The notes: generated from the letters alone by a model not told the origin. DNA of 64,000 nt from Acanthochlamys bracteata (GCA_019914995.1 CM034126.1:5771001-5835000); one strand, 5' to 3'. Counted from the stretch's first letter, positions 51,115 to 62,068 are shown. Program-made: numbers and translations.

Positions 51115-51248
51115 TATTGGACTGTATTATTGGGCTATATGTGAGACAAGTCCATTATATGTACTCTATAAATATTTGAACATGTAAATTCTAGTGATGA
51201 TTATTTAATATACTTAATTTCATTATTATTTCTTCGTCAATTGTTTCA
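51115..51248 (+). repeat. 3' LTR of the LecRK-inserted Copia
   Basis: 134 bp, aligned end to end with 46222-46351. Confidence 0.92.
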
Positions 51249-51645
51249 GTTGAAGTTGCTAGTTTAGGTAAACTCCGGCATCGCAATCTTGTCCAACTCT
51301 TCGGATACTGTCGTCGGCAAGGAGAGCTTCTCCTAGTCTACGATTTCATACACAACGTCAGTCTAGACAAATTCTTGTTCAGAGGAAGTGAGCTGCTGGA
51401 TTGGAACAAAAGGCTTTAAGTAATCAAATTCAGTAGCTTCAGCTCTATTCTATTTGCACGAAAACTACGAGCAAGTGGTGATTCATAGGGACGTGAAAGC
51501 CGAAAATGTCTTGCTTGACGGAAAACTCAGTGCGAAAGTTAAGAATTTCGGTCTCGCTAGATTATACGATCACGGCACTGATCCATAAACTACCCATATT
51601 GTCAGAACAATAGGAACAATGGGTCTCACTAGATTAATACTCCCC

Positions 51646-53123
51646 GGCGTCGGTGTCGGAGACAGAGAAATGTTTGTCTTTTAAGCTGTATGAGACGGAG
51701 AAAATAAGCTCTGTTGGCTGTCGGAGATGAAAAGGTCATCGGCGTCGAAGATCAAGATCGACCGAGAACTAGGGTTTGCAGAGTAGAGCGGCGCAGAACG
51801 AAGGAGAAAGAAATGAGAAGATGAGATGAAATGGATGCGGTAAAATAGCTTATATAATATCGTAATTCTACAAAGTTATTATGAACAGTATAGTCTTTGT
51901 TTAGAGGAGGCAAAAAAACCGCCGTAGTGCTTTTCTTTGAAAGCATCTGTGAGATGCTTTCTTAAATGCAACTATTGAAAGCACACTAAAACAGTTTAAA
52001 GCTGTAATATTCAAACACTTAATTTTCTATTTTGTATTTTTTTCGAACTTAAAAGTCTAAAAAAAGTACAGCCAAACAGCGTCATACTTCCCTTGTGTTT
52101 AACAAGACTGCTTTGTTGATCGATGTTCCTAAATCCTTGTATTTGTAATGCCACTGCAGTTTGTTTCATCACTAATTATTTGTTTTAGCATCAGTTTATA
52201 CGAACTCCTACTTACAATTCGATTTATCATCACTAAAAAAATACAATTTTATGATTTAAATTTTTATATATTTCAAAAATTTTATAAAAAATTTTATATA
52301 TATTAAAAAATATATAATTAAAATTACAATAATAAAATAATAATGAATACTCTCAAGACATACACTAAATAACATCTTAGAATTCGATTCGATTTTTGGT
52401 TGGATATTAATTCGTAAAAGAGAGACAGATCATTTATGAAGGACAAAAAAGTTTTTTTCTTTTATTCTTTTTGTTTAATATAAAGTCTTTCACTTTCAAA
52501 GTTCAATGTCAAGCGGAAGCACAAAAAAGATTTAAAAAATGGTAAAACGCAAGCTGAGGGAGACGCCCGAGCTAAAAGTCTGTTCTTTTAAATAATAGTA
52601 AGTTATTAAAATACAAATTATTAAAAATAAGAATATTAACAGTACTATTAGAGGTTGATTTAATTATATATTTAGAAAGAAAGAAATTAAAATTATTGAT
52701 TTACATTTTTGTATAATAAAAAATATGTAAAATAATTTTATAAATTATAAAAGTGATTAAGAATATTCTCTAAAAGTTGAAAGATATTAGATGGAATAAT
52801 TCAAATAGTTTAAAATTTTCTTAATTGAATTTCAAAGGCATTGAAAGAAACATCCGCGTGGTATTTTGATCATTCAGAAAACAACGGCTAAACTATCTAG
52901 ATTTGCAGGTTTCTTCTAGTTTCTTCTTCCCTACACAGGTCAATGCAGACGGCGGTGGTTTGCAGGCGCCGGTTGCTTAGAATTCTTCTGCGTCATCATG
53001 ATGTTGCTAGGTTTTGAAGTTGATGAATGCTTGCTTGTTCAAGTCTGAAAGCTCTTAAGAGAGAGAGAGACTATATAATAATTAATCTTAAATTATTTTT
53101 GTTGAGATTTATAATTATTTAAG
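51646..53123. other. Intergenic DNA with a 5'-UTR-like fragment
   Basis: On the minus strand, 51946-51690 contains AAACCCTAGTTCTCGG and pyrimidine-rich DNA like the start of a plant gene, joined abruptly to the end of the LecRK fragment near 51645. No full gene follows. The remainder is AT-rich. Confidence 0.35.
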
Positions 53124-53374
53124 ATTATGTGTGCGTTTGAAATTATTTATAAAATAGAATTTTTTTGAAATAAAAGATATTTTTATTTTTTTTTAAAATG
53201 AGTTTTATTTTTTATTTTTAAAAAATAATAAAAATATGCAATAAAAAGATCTCATTATATAGAATTTTTTTATATTTTTTAAATTTTTAAATAAATTTTT
53301 TAAATATTTATAAAATCTATATTAAAAAACATAAAATTAAAAATTAAAAAATTTCGTTGAAAAAAGTAAAAACA
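53124..53374 (-). mobile_element. AT-rich MITE copy, reverse orientation
   Basis: Runs GTGTGCGTTTGAAATTATTT to AAAAGTAAAAACAAATGCAC, about 251 bp. It is one of the most complete members, with recognisable GTGCRTTTG-type inverted ends. The left edge of the tandem duplication (53310) falls inside it. Confidence 0.75.
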
Positions 53375-53410
53375 AATGCACTCTATATATATCAGCAACA
53401 AAAAACTTAT

Positions 53411-53554
53411 ATGTGTCTAATAGAAATACTCGTAGAACAAGATTCACTTGAACATATTGCTAAAACTCAAATGCGAATGAATGAATTGCGGGTAACATTG
53501 ATTTGTGCCGCAAAATTATTAGCCGATTGCATCACCAATCAGTCGCCGACTTGA
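53411..53554 (+). CDS. Small open frame in the duplicated unit (47 codons)
   Basis: Starts MCLIEILVEQDSLEHIAKTQ and ends ITNQSPT. Present unchanged in copy 2 at about +2344. Composition is protein-like and could form a helix, but no family is recognised and no promoter is evident. It may be a fragment of an old gene. Confidence 0.2.
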   Translation: MCLIEILVEQDSLEHIAKTQMRMNELRVTLICAAKLLADCITNQSPT

Positions 53555-53967
53555 AACCTATTACTCTTGACAATAAGAAAATTGTATAAAATATTTAGTC
53601 GATTTTTTCACTATATAGTATGCTTTCTTGTAAGCATGTATATTATTCAAAAAAAAAAAAAAACATTTGAACAACAAGATAATTCATTTGAAGATCAGAC
53701 ATCCGGTACTGAAAGGACAGTTTTTCTTAAGAGAAGAAAATATTTTGCATCGCCCTTTCTCCGTACGGAACGGTCGGGTCATTTGGTCGCTGGCGCGTGC
53801 AGTGTGACGAAAGACCAACTCTACAAATCCAAATTTAAATTCTATTATTATCGTCAGACCAATGTCGACGTGTTAATTTCTTCCAAATGAAAATTTTATG
53901 GGTCATTATTCATTATTTCAACAATTGATCACAAAATACCAATTTTTTTCCAATTGATGGGAACATC

Positions 53968-53977
53968 TATATAAAAG
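53968..53977 (+). promoter_or_regulatory. TATA-box-like motif in the duplicated unit (copy 1)
   Basis: TATATAAAAG located 57 bp upstream of the ATG at 54034. Repeated in copy 2 near 56312. Confidence 0.4.
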
Positions 53978-54033
53978 AGGAAGATTGGTGAATATGTTTA
54001 TGCTTTTATTAGCTGGAAAAGTTAGGGTTCTTC

Positions 54034-54123
54034 ATGGAAGGTAGCAGCAGTTGTAAGTACAATATCACACTAAAGCCTGCTAAACGCGATCTGCTAAACG
54101 AAATCTTAGGAACTGTAATTTAA
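54034..54123 (+). CDS. 29-residue open frame downstream of a TATA box (copy 1)
   Basis: Begins MEGSSSCKYNITLKPAKRDL and ends after GTVI. A TATA-like motif precedes it, and an ATGGAAGGTAGC start context is plausible. A possible splice donor (GTAAGT) lies just inside the frame, so this could instead be the first exon of a lost gene. Not recognised. Confidence 0.3.
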   Translation: MEGSSSCKYNITLKPAKRDLLNEILGTVI

Positions 54124-54822
54124 TTTTTAAAAAGAAAAGAATGCATTACAATTAGGAAAAGATCGAACGAACAAAGAAAAGTTGCATCACAATTGCGAAA
54201 AAGAAAAAAAGAAGACAAGAAAAAAAGGTTTGAAGACGAAAGAGTTGTTGCTCCTTTGCTATCTGCTCCTCGCTGTAAAATGCATTATTTTGGGATGATT
54301 TGCTAGGTTTTCTCTCCTGGCCCTTTACACGCTAGTACTAGATGCGCGCCATGGTGGAGCTAAAAGATCCATGTTATAATTGAACAAAAAAGTAACAAGT
54401 GTTATATGGGAATGAAAAGCGACAAACCAGCAACCGTGTATAGTGAAACATAACGTGATCTTTGACGAATGTGTAATCACTCAAATTCAAAATTTTAAAT
54501 TGACCGAATAAAAATAATTTGAGTCCTAGAATAGTTTAGGTTATACATTTAAAAAATATATATTTATTTTTCACTTAATTTGCAAAACTTAATTTGATAA
54601 TTAAGATCCATTATATTATTTTATGCTATTAATTACATGAATGCCACCGACTATTGTTAGTTACGCTGGAAGGTCTACAGAAAAACAAGAAATTTTGATT
54701 TTGATATAAGAATTGGTTGAATCCTAGAATACTTTAAATTATATAGCATTAAAAATTTATTGATTTTGTTGGAAACATAAAGTGTTGGAGTTAATCACGA
54801 GATACGCAAGTAGGTTAAGACA

Positions 54823-54920
54823 TAGTTGTAAAATCAGAATCGATTCGAAATAATATTCGGATCGGCGTAGGTTGACTCGAACGCGGGTTGATTCGGCGGA
54901 TCACGGGTCAACCAGCAAGT
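54823..54920. mobile_element. Remnant end of the AGTTGT-end transposon family (copy 1)
   Basis: TAGTTGTAAAATCAGAATCG followed by GGATCGGCGTAGGTTGACTC and a GGGTTGATTCGGCGG-type motif, like the left ends at 1129 and 42865. No opposite end found. Repeated at about 57166-57263 in copy 2. Confidence 0.5.
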
Positions 54921-55089
54921 AGCAGGTGCTACTCCAGTCTAGTCCAGACAGTATTCCTCGCAGTCACAGACTCACAGCACAGACACAGTAAGACTTGATA
55001 GAACTTGAATTTTCAGTTTTCAACAATAAAATCAACTAAAAATGACGAACTCCTGAATAACGTCCCAACATCAATAACAAATTAACATC

Positions 55090-55653
55090 TCAACCTGCAT
55101 CGATATGTGCAAGGAGACCGGTGACTAGTTCCGGGCGAGGGCATGGAGGGTAGTGACTGACTTTAGTACCGAATAACGGTTACTGTTCTTCCGCTGCTTG
55201 ATTGTTATTCAACATGCCGTAGAATGCTTTGTTAAGTAACCTTTTTCGAGGCCGAGGCTTCGTCCGTTGCTTCCATTACCTTCACTGCAAGCTTCTTCAG
55301 CTCATTCATGTACTCCTTCATTGTTTACCTAACACAATCAATCTCAAAGTTTTAATAAATAATAATCTTTTAATTAGTTGATATTTAGTCAATAAAAGTC
55401 ATTTAATTTATTGAATTATCTCCATCATGCTATACATGATTAGATTAAAATTAATCTATTTGATTACAGCCTCTAGAAGTTAAATGTTGAAGATTTCTTG
55501 ATCTGTTTTGACTAATTTGTTTGAAATTCAATAGAAAAAATAAATAATCAAGACCACAGGCTTCGAGTAATAATCAATTACATTTTGATGTAATTGAGGA
55601 ATTAATTTTGACATACTTGAATTCAGATGGGTTGAAAGGCCACCGGTTACCAT
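55090..55653 (-). pseudogene. ACC-oxidase-like pseudogene, 3' part (copy 1)
   Basis: The duplicated 3' part of the pseudogene described at 57434-58130: the end of one exon (EDGNRWPFNPSEF, 55653-55617), the intron and the next exon (55327-55090, with EYMNELKKLAVKVMEA and GTKVSHYPPCPRPELV). It lacks everything upstream because the duplication edge cuts the exon. Confidence 0.85.
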
Positions 55654-57997
55654 ATAAAATCTATATTAAAAAACATAAAATTAAAAATTAAAAATTTCGT
55701 TGAAAAAAGTAAAAACAAATGCACTCTATATATATCAAAGAACAAAAAACTTATATGTGTCTAATAGAAATACTCGTAGAACAAGATTCACTTGAACATA
55801 TTGCTAAAACTCAAATGCGAATGAATGAATTGCGGGTAACATTGATTTGTGCCGCAAAATTATTAGCCGATTGCATCACCAATCAGTCGCCGACTTGAAA
55901 CCTATTACTCTTGACAATAAGAAAATTGTATAAAATATTTAGTCGATTTTTTCACTATATAGTATGCTTTCTTGTAAGCATGTATATTATTCAAAAAAAA
56001 AAAAAAACATTTGAACAACAAGATAATTCATTTGAAGATCAGACATCCGGTACTGAAAGGACAGTTTTTCTTAAGAGAAGAAAATATTTTGCATCGCCCT
56101 TTCTCCGTACGGAACGGTCGGGTCATTTGGTCGCTGGCGCGTGCAGTGTGACGAAAGACCAACTCTACAAATCCAAATTTAAATTCTATTATTATCGTCA
56201 GACCAATGTCGACGTGTTAATTTCTTCCAAATGAAAATTTTATGGGTCATTATTCATTATTTCAACAATTGATCACAAAATACCAATTTTTTCCAATTGA
56301 TGGGAACATCTATATAAAAGAGGAAGATTGGTGAATATGTTTATGCTTTTATTAGCTGGAAAAGTTAGGGTTCTTCATGGAAGGTAGCAGCAGTTGTAAG
56401 TACAATATCACACTAAAGCCTGCTAAACGCGATCTGCTAAACGAAATCTTAGGAACTGTAATTTAATTTTTAAAAAGAAAAGAATGCATTACAATTAGGA
56501 AAAGATCGAACGAACAAAGAAAAGTTGCATCACAATTGCGAAAAAGAAAAAAAGAAGACAAGAAAAAAAGGTTTGAAGACGAAAGAGTTGTTGCTCCTTT
56601 GCTATCTGCTCCTCGCTGTAAAATGCATTATTTTGGGATGATTTGCTAGGTTTTTCTCTCTGGCCCTTTACACGCTAGTACTAGATGCGCGCCATGGTGG
56701 AGCTAAAAGATCCATGTTATAATTGAACAAAAAAGTAACAAGTGTTATATGGGAATGAAAAGCGACAAACCAGCAACCGTGTATAGTGAAACATAACGTG
56801 ATCTTTGACGAATGTGTAATCACTCAAATTCAAAATTTTAAATTGACCGAATAAAAATAATTTGAGTCCTAGAATAGTTTAGGTTATACATTTAAAAAAT
56901 ATATATTTATTTTTCACTTAATTTGCAAAACTTAATTTGATAATTAAGATCCATTATATTATTTTATGCTATTAATTACATGAATGCCACCGACTATTGT
57001 TAGTTACGCTGGAAGGTCTACAGAAAAACAAGAAATTTTGATTTTGATATAAGAATTGGTTGAATCCTAGAATACTTTAAATTATATAGCATTAAAAATT
57101 TATTGATTTTGTTGGAAACATAAAGTGTTGGAGTTAATCACGAGATACGCAAGTAGGTTAAGACATAGTTGTAAAATCAGAATCGATTCGAAATAATATT
57201 CGGATCGGCGTAGGTTGACTCGAACGCGGGTTGATTCGGCGGATCACGGGTCAACCAGCAAGTAGCAGGTGCTACTCCAGTCTAGTCCAGACAGTATTCC
57301 TCGCAGTCACAGACTCACAGCACAGACACAGTAAGACTTGATAGAACTTGAATTTTCAGTTTTCAACAATAAAATCAACTAAAAATGACGAACTCCTGAA
57401 TAACGTCCCAACATCAATAACAAATTAACATCTCAACCTGCATCGATATGTGCAAGGAGACCGGTGACTAGTTCCGGGCGAGGGCATGGAGGGTAGTGAC
57501 TGACTTTAGTACCGAATAACGGTTACTGTTCTTCCGCTGCTTGATTGTTATTCAACATGCCGTAGAATGCTTTGTTAAGTAACCTTTTTCGAGGCCGAGG
57601 CTTCGTCCGTTGCTTCCATTACCTTCACTGCAAGCTTCTTCAGCTCATTCATGTACTCCTTCATTGTTTACCTAACACAATCAATCTCAAAGTTTTAATA
57701 AATAATAATCTTTTAATTAGTTGATATTTAGTCAATAAAAGTCATTTAATTTATTGAATTATCTCCATCATGCTATACATGATTAGATTAAAATTAATCT
57801 ATTTGATTACAGCCTCTAGAAGTTAAATGTTGAAGATTTCTTGATCTGTTTTGACTAATTTGTTTGAAATTCAATAGAAAAAAATAAATAATCAAGACCA
57901 CAGGCTTCGAGTAATAATCAATTACATTTTGATGTAATTGAGGAATTAATTTTGACATACTTGAATTCAGATGGGTTGAAAGGCCACCGGTTACCAT
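55654..57997. repeat. Tandem duplication, copy 2 (2344 bp)
   Basis: Second copy, abutting the first without spacer. Beyond 57997 the ACC-oxidase exon continues, so this copy holds the original right flank, while copy 1 holds the original left flank (the full MITE). Confidence 0.97.
56377..56466 (+). CDS. 29-residue open frame downstream of a TATA box (copy 2)
   Basis: Identical to the frame at 54034-54123 through the tandem duplication, with the same upstream TATA-like motif. Confidence 0.3.
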   Translation: MEGSSSCKYNITLKPAKRDLLNEILGTVI

Positions 57998-58130
57998 CTT
58001 CAAGAGTGAAAACATCTTCCCAGTTGATATCTTCGAGTTTTCTTTTGGTGACTCCTTCAGCTTCTTCCTCGACGAGCTTGTTCAGAAGCTGCCAATGCTT
58101 CAGAGTATTTAAACACAGCTCTTTTTTGTT
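57434..58130 (-). pseudogene. ACC-oxidase-like (2-oxoglutarate/Fe dioxygenase) pseudogene
   Basis: ACC oxidase makes ethylene from ACC; this resembles the ACO5-like group. The upstream exon (about 58130-57961) has QLLNKLVEEE, KLEDINWEDVFTLEDGNRWP and FNPSEF with a GTATGT donor. The next exon (57671-57434) has EYMNELKKLAVKVMEA, then LGLEKGYLTK, FYGMLNNNQAAEEQ and GTKVSHYPPCPRPELV, ending at HIDAG with the first iron-binding His and Asp of the HxD motif present. Sequence stops there, so the second His and the RxS motif are missing. Breaks include a stop (TAA) at the start of the second exon, where GAA is expected, and frame shifts around DEASASKK and near TKAFYG. The N-terminal part was not found. 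Not functional. Confidence 0.85.
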
Positions 58131-58636
58131 TACATATTTTTTAATTTTTAATATATTTTTAAAAATTATTAAAATATAAATATTAAATTTTATTTTTATT
58201 TTATTTTTAATAAAAGTTTATTTTTTATATTTTATTTTTATGAAATTCGGATAAACACGTCTTAAATGAAACTCAAACATGCCTTTAGTTGGTCATGAAA
58301 CTCTGTAATGCCAAGGAGCACAGTGGATTGAGAATGGAAGGAAGCTATGCTTGCTAGCAGTCATACATAAGGTGCTTTATTTGAAGAAAATTTCTAGAAG
58401 CTCCATTTAAATTTGTAGTGATGTTCAATCCATAGATGGAGCATCACATTAACACTTTGTACACGTCGACATTGTAATCAGCTAGCTGATTAGCTTCCCT
58501 CCGTGAGAAGGGGTACGGTTTCGTAACAAGTCATTGTCTATTAACGTGGATTACTTACTGGATTTCACCAAAAAAGTGAGCAGTTTCTGAAAAAAAAAAA
58601 AAAAAAATTGCATCTCGAATCGTCAAAAATTTTTTA
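58131..58636. other. Intergenic DNA, nothing recognised
   Basis: Spacer upstream of the ACC-oxidase-like pseudogene, with A/T runs at 58130-58230 and a poly(A) run near 58590. No gene. Confidence 0.4.
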
Positions 58637-58858
58637 GAATTCGTTTAGAAATAATTATAAAATAAAATTTTTTTAAAATAAAAATATTTTTATTTTTTTA
58701 CTTAAAAAATTAATAAAAATATATAATAAAAAGATCTTATTTTGTAAAATTTTTTTATATTTTCTAAATTTATAAATAAATTTTTTATATATTTATAAAA
58801 TATATATTAAAAAATATAAAATAAATAAAAATAGATAAACAGAACGTTATGCCAAAAA
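58637..58858 (-). mobile_element. AT-rich MITE copy, reverse orientation
   Basis: Begins GAATTCGTTTAGAAATAATT. The family core in reverse complement (ATATAATAAAAAGATCTTAT, ATATATTAAAAAATATAAAA) is clear. About 222 bp. Confidence 0.65.
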
Positions 58859-59097
58859 CAGACTTATTAAACTTTTTGTAATACTCGAGAAACTATAATG
58901 CTGGAAATCAACGTGCGCGGCATTGTAAACCACTTGGCAAATGCTAACTCTGGATTAAGACTGGCATGAAAATTTAAACTAATCATTCGATCGATTTCTG
59001 TGGAGGCTCGAGTATTTTGGACCACTTGTACTACGCTTGTTGCTCAAGTTAGCAGTACACATCAATCAACAACGCAGTACTTCTAATTAACAAACGC

Positions 59098-59336
59098 ATT
59101 CTATAAAGACGGTTTATCAACGCTTATTTTTAAAAAAAAAACTTTATTTAATTTTTAATTTTACATTTTAATAAACTTTTTATAATATTTTATAATTATT
59201 TAAAATTTTAAAAATATAAAATATTTACGTAATAAAATATTTTATTTGTTATTTATTTAAAATCAAAATATAAAATTTATTTATTAAAAATAAAATATTT
59301 TTATTTTAAAAAAATTTATTCTATAATTCCAAACGC
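59098..59336. repeat. MITE-like AT-rich block
   Basis: From ACGCATTCTATAAAGACGG to TATTCTATAATTCCAAACGC, AT-rich between. The ends carry the ACGC/AAACGC motif of the MITE family. Confidence 0.45.
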
Positions 59337-60162
59337 CTCTCTAAGTTCACTCTCCGGATAATGATTATGTAGGAATCCGGCGACTCTTGGAAACGCAGAT
59401 GAACAATTTATTTTGGTTACATACGTGTTCTTTCGTGTAGCTAATAGCCAAACCATGTTGTTGCAAGTTTTCTGGACTGGCTTTCTGAATTCTGTTGGTC
59501 AGACGACAACATCACAGGAGTCGCTATAGATGAATTTCTAAAAGTGAACATTGATGAATTTTGCTTCTAGATTCAATATAAACACGTAGTGGCTTGCTTA
59601 GGTATGAAATCGAAATTGAAGAACATTCTACAAACGTTTGGAAGAAAAATTACAAACATCTAAATACAAGAAAAATCGGGAAGAAACTATCGATTACATG
59701 GAGCTAAAGTCCATAAAAATGTAAACAATATATATAACGTTTAATAAAAGCATCGTCATTAGAAAGAAGAATTTAAATTCAACGCCATGGAAATAAAATG
59801 AGCAGTGTAAGCAGTATGTATCACACTTTAATGACTTTGATTGTTGATTCAATTGAAACTTTTATGAAATATTCCTATGCAGATAAATTCCGAATGGACA
59901 CGAATTTTTCATGCAACACTAGAAAGAATTTCACTCCTATGAAGTGTTATTACACCAAATTACAACAAAACATAAAACATCACCGAACGAAAACAAAAAA
60001 GTAATACAAAAATGGCCTACTGCTCTCTCCTAACTTCTCTTTTTATTTACAAAATATTCAAATGTATGCCTGCCCTCTTTGAACAGGTACACACCAACCT
60101 TATAATTATTACTACGGCTACTAACAAGAGATTAACAGTAATTAAAATAATGATAATAATAA
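59337..60162. other. Spacer and HIPP 3' flank
   Basis: No other gene recognised. The right part is probably the 3' UTR of the minus-strand HIPP gene. Confidence 0.4.
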
Positions 60163-62068
60163 TCACATGATTGAGCAGGCGTTGGGGTTCTCATCGCTGA
60201 ACATCTGCGGCGCATGTGGCATTTGGAACTGGTTAGCATACGGGTTCGGGTTCGGGTACGGGTTTTGATACGGGTTAGGGTGCGCTCCGTACATGCCATA
60301 CCCTCCTTCGTAGTGGTAACCCTGCTGCGGTTGGTAATAGTAATCCATTTTATTAATCTCCGCTTGCTCCACCGCTGCCGGTGCCGGCGGTTTACCGCCT
60401 TCTCCTTTCTCTTCCTTTTCTCCCTCGCCGCCGCCATTTCCTTTCTCTTTCTTCTCTCCATTACCACCGTTAGCTTTCTCTTTGTCTTTCTTCTCGCCGC
60501 CACCGCCATTGCCGTTTTTATCTTTTTGTTTCTTTTCACCCCCTTCGCCGGATGCTTTTTCTTTCTTGTCACCGCCGGTCTCGGAACCACCACCACCCCC
60601 GCCCCCGTCTTTATTGGGTTGAACAATCTCAACTGTGCGGTTGAGTTTATCTTTGAGAATTGTCGGGAGAGATTTAACATCCATGGTTCCCTTCACTGTG
60701 ACCAAATCCTTTGCATTGTCTATGGACACTTCTTGCACTCCTGCAAATAAACCAAATCACAGAGGTCGTTTAGGTATAAACGCAAATTTTAAACCAACTC
60801 GAACCTACTTCAGAAATTTGCAACGGTTTGTTTATGAAGTACTGTAAATGAAGTACCTTTGATCTTGTATATTGATTTCTTGATCCGTCGTATACATCCC
60901 TCACAGTGTAGCCGGAGGTTGAGTACCACTGTAGACGGCTGTACCTGAAACAATTACGCAAAACACTGTCAGAAAACAAAGATAAATAAAAAGAACAACA
61001 AAAAATACAAACAATTTGATTGCGTGTTGATTTGAGCGGATTTTATTCTTCTTAGAGTGGAGTAGAAGTTTCACCTCTTTGGTAGCGGGTTTCTTCTCTT
61101 CAGACTTCTTCTGGTCATTGCCTTTCGCTGGTTTCTTCGCATCGCCGTCGCCGCCGACAGAATCGTCTTTGTCTTTCTTTGCTGCAGGAGGGTTGCCTTT
61201 AGGTGAAATCAATTCAACGTTCTTCTTGATTTTCGATGAAAGGTAATCTCGAAGCTTCCAAGCATCAATTTTGGCGCCAGTTGCAATGACTTTACTTTCT
61301 TCCAAATCTGTATTGACTTTCTCAACCCCTGCGTATCACAAGGCGCAAGTTAACAAAAATTTAGAAAAGACAAACACAAACTTCAAAGAAATTTGCGAGT
61401 TCTTATTATTCTAACAACAATTCGCAGATCTATGAGGAATTTTGTTATCCTATAATTTTTCGTTGTTGAGATTCGGGAAATCTAATATCAAATTAGAAGG
61501 AAACTGACAAATTACTCCGTAAGAAATTAAAGAATATACGAGATTCTTCTCGGAAATGAGAACGATCACTAGTGTAAGTAAACGGAATCACTAGCAAGGA
61601 AAAGTTTTTAAAATGCGGGGGAAGAACCTGAAAAAAATATTGTTCGTAAGAAAGATAAATGATGAAATATAAGTAGTTGCGATCACTACTGAGGAAAAGT
61701 TTTAAAATTAAACAACAACAGCAGGAGAAGAACTTGAAACATATTGTTCGCAAGAACGATTAATGGGGAAGCAATAGGAAGAAGCTTTGAAACAATTCAA
61801 TTGTTTGCAAAATAAAATACCTCTGTAGAAAACAAAGACAATTACTTACAGAGCAAAATTGAAGAAGAAGAAAGAATCAATGCTTACCATCAAATGAACG
61901 AACCACGCGTTTGATTTTCTTAGCGCAACCTTCACAGTGCAAATCAACCTTGAGCACCACCGGCGCTGGTCCTCCACCGCCACCACCGTTCTCCTTCTTC
62001 TTCTCTAGTTCACCGCCGCCGCCGCCTCCACCCTTCTTCTCTTCTTTCTCTTTTCCTTTCTCACCCAT
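60163..62068 (-). CDS. Heavy-metal-associated isoprenylated plant protein (HIPP), two HMA domains
   Basis: HIPPs bind heavy metals through HMA domains and attach to membranes by a farnesyl group; roles include metal detoxification and stress responses. Exons are 62068-61888, 61328-61075, 60944-60857 and 60740-60163, joined in frame to 366 aa. HMA 1 lies at about 35-105 with the metal-binding CEGC at 45-48. HMA 2 lies at about 148-215 with CEGC at 159-162. Lys/Glu/Gly-rich linkers follow each. The C-terminal third is rich in Pro, Asn and Tyr ([17 protein letters not shown]), and the protein ends CSIM, a farnesylation CaaX box. The start [12 protein letters not shown] is the family-typical one, although the frame is open further upstream. 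No breaks. Closest in style to the Arabidopsis HIPP5/HIPP6 group; the exact orthologue is not fixed. Confidence 0.95.

Larger units (their letters stand above)
46222..51248 (+). mobile_element. Copia LTR retrotransposon inserted in the LecRK pseudogene
   Basis: About 5.0 kb with a perfect 5-bp target duplication, GTTGA (46217-46221 and 51249-51253). Short LTRs lie at 46222-46351 and 51115-51248. The primer site TGGTATCGAGCC follows the 5' LTR, and a purine tract GAAGAGGAA precedes the 3' LTR. In order come gag (about 46870-47770, with a CX2C zinc-knuckle-like CTHCKKSGHTVDGC), protease (WILDSGASHH near 47960), integrase (about 48360-49150), reverse transcriptase (about 49560-50290, LLLLYVDDMIL) and RNase H (about 50480-51060, AFTDADWAG). 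Long stretches read well, but it is broken, with roughly ten disruptions. LTRs differ by about 7% by eye, suggesting a few million years. Confidence 0.95.
45331..51645 (+). pseudogene. L-type lectin receptor kinase (LecRK) pseudogene interrupted by a Copia element
   Basis: LecRKs are plasma-membrane receptors with an extracellular legume-lectin domain, one transmembrane helix and a cytosolic Ser/Thr kinase. The left part (45331-46216) has a signal peptide MKILKLLLFTIFFN, EDFIFNGF, lectin pieces (FSTTFVFALVP, GRGFTFVLSP), a helix WLLLVAAILILL, and kinase start DWELEFSPQRISYKDLF and VAVKRVSYESRQG. The right part (51249-51645) continues [39 protein letters not shown] and [14 protein letters not shown], then is lost. 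Breaks include an early stop after FNGFLDQT, frame shifts in the lectin domain, an extra A in GAGAAAAGCC, DFG changed to NFG, and loss of the rest of the kinase. The Copia insertion accounts for only one of these. Confidence 0.9.
53310..55653. repeat. Tandem duplication, copy 1 (2344 bp)
   Basis: Direct repeat of 55654-57997. The two differ at only a handful of places, mostly homopolymer lengths and one small change near 53390/55735, so identity is above 99%. The left edge lies in a MITE and the right edge in an ACC-oxidase pseudogene exon, with 1-2 bp of shared sequence (TA) at the junction. Confidence 0.97.

Noticed and set aside
53567-53890. 107-codon frame repeated at 55911-56234
   Set aside because: It begins at TTG, has a lysine homopolymer run from a poly(A) tract, and resembles no family. 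Its repetition is explained by the tandem duplication, not by selection.
60132-60680. Second long minus-strand frame rich in Arg and Lys
   Set aside because: Out-of-frame reading of the same HIPP exon.
60214-60750. Long plus-strand frame opposite HIPP exon 4
   Set aside because: Antisense shadow of the Gly/Lys-rich coding sequence; the minus strand has the complete HIPP gene.
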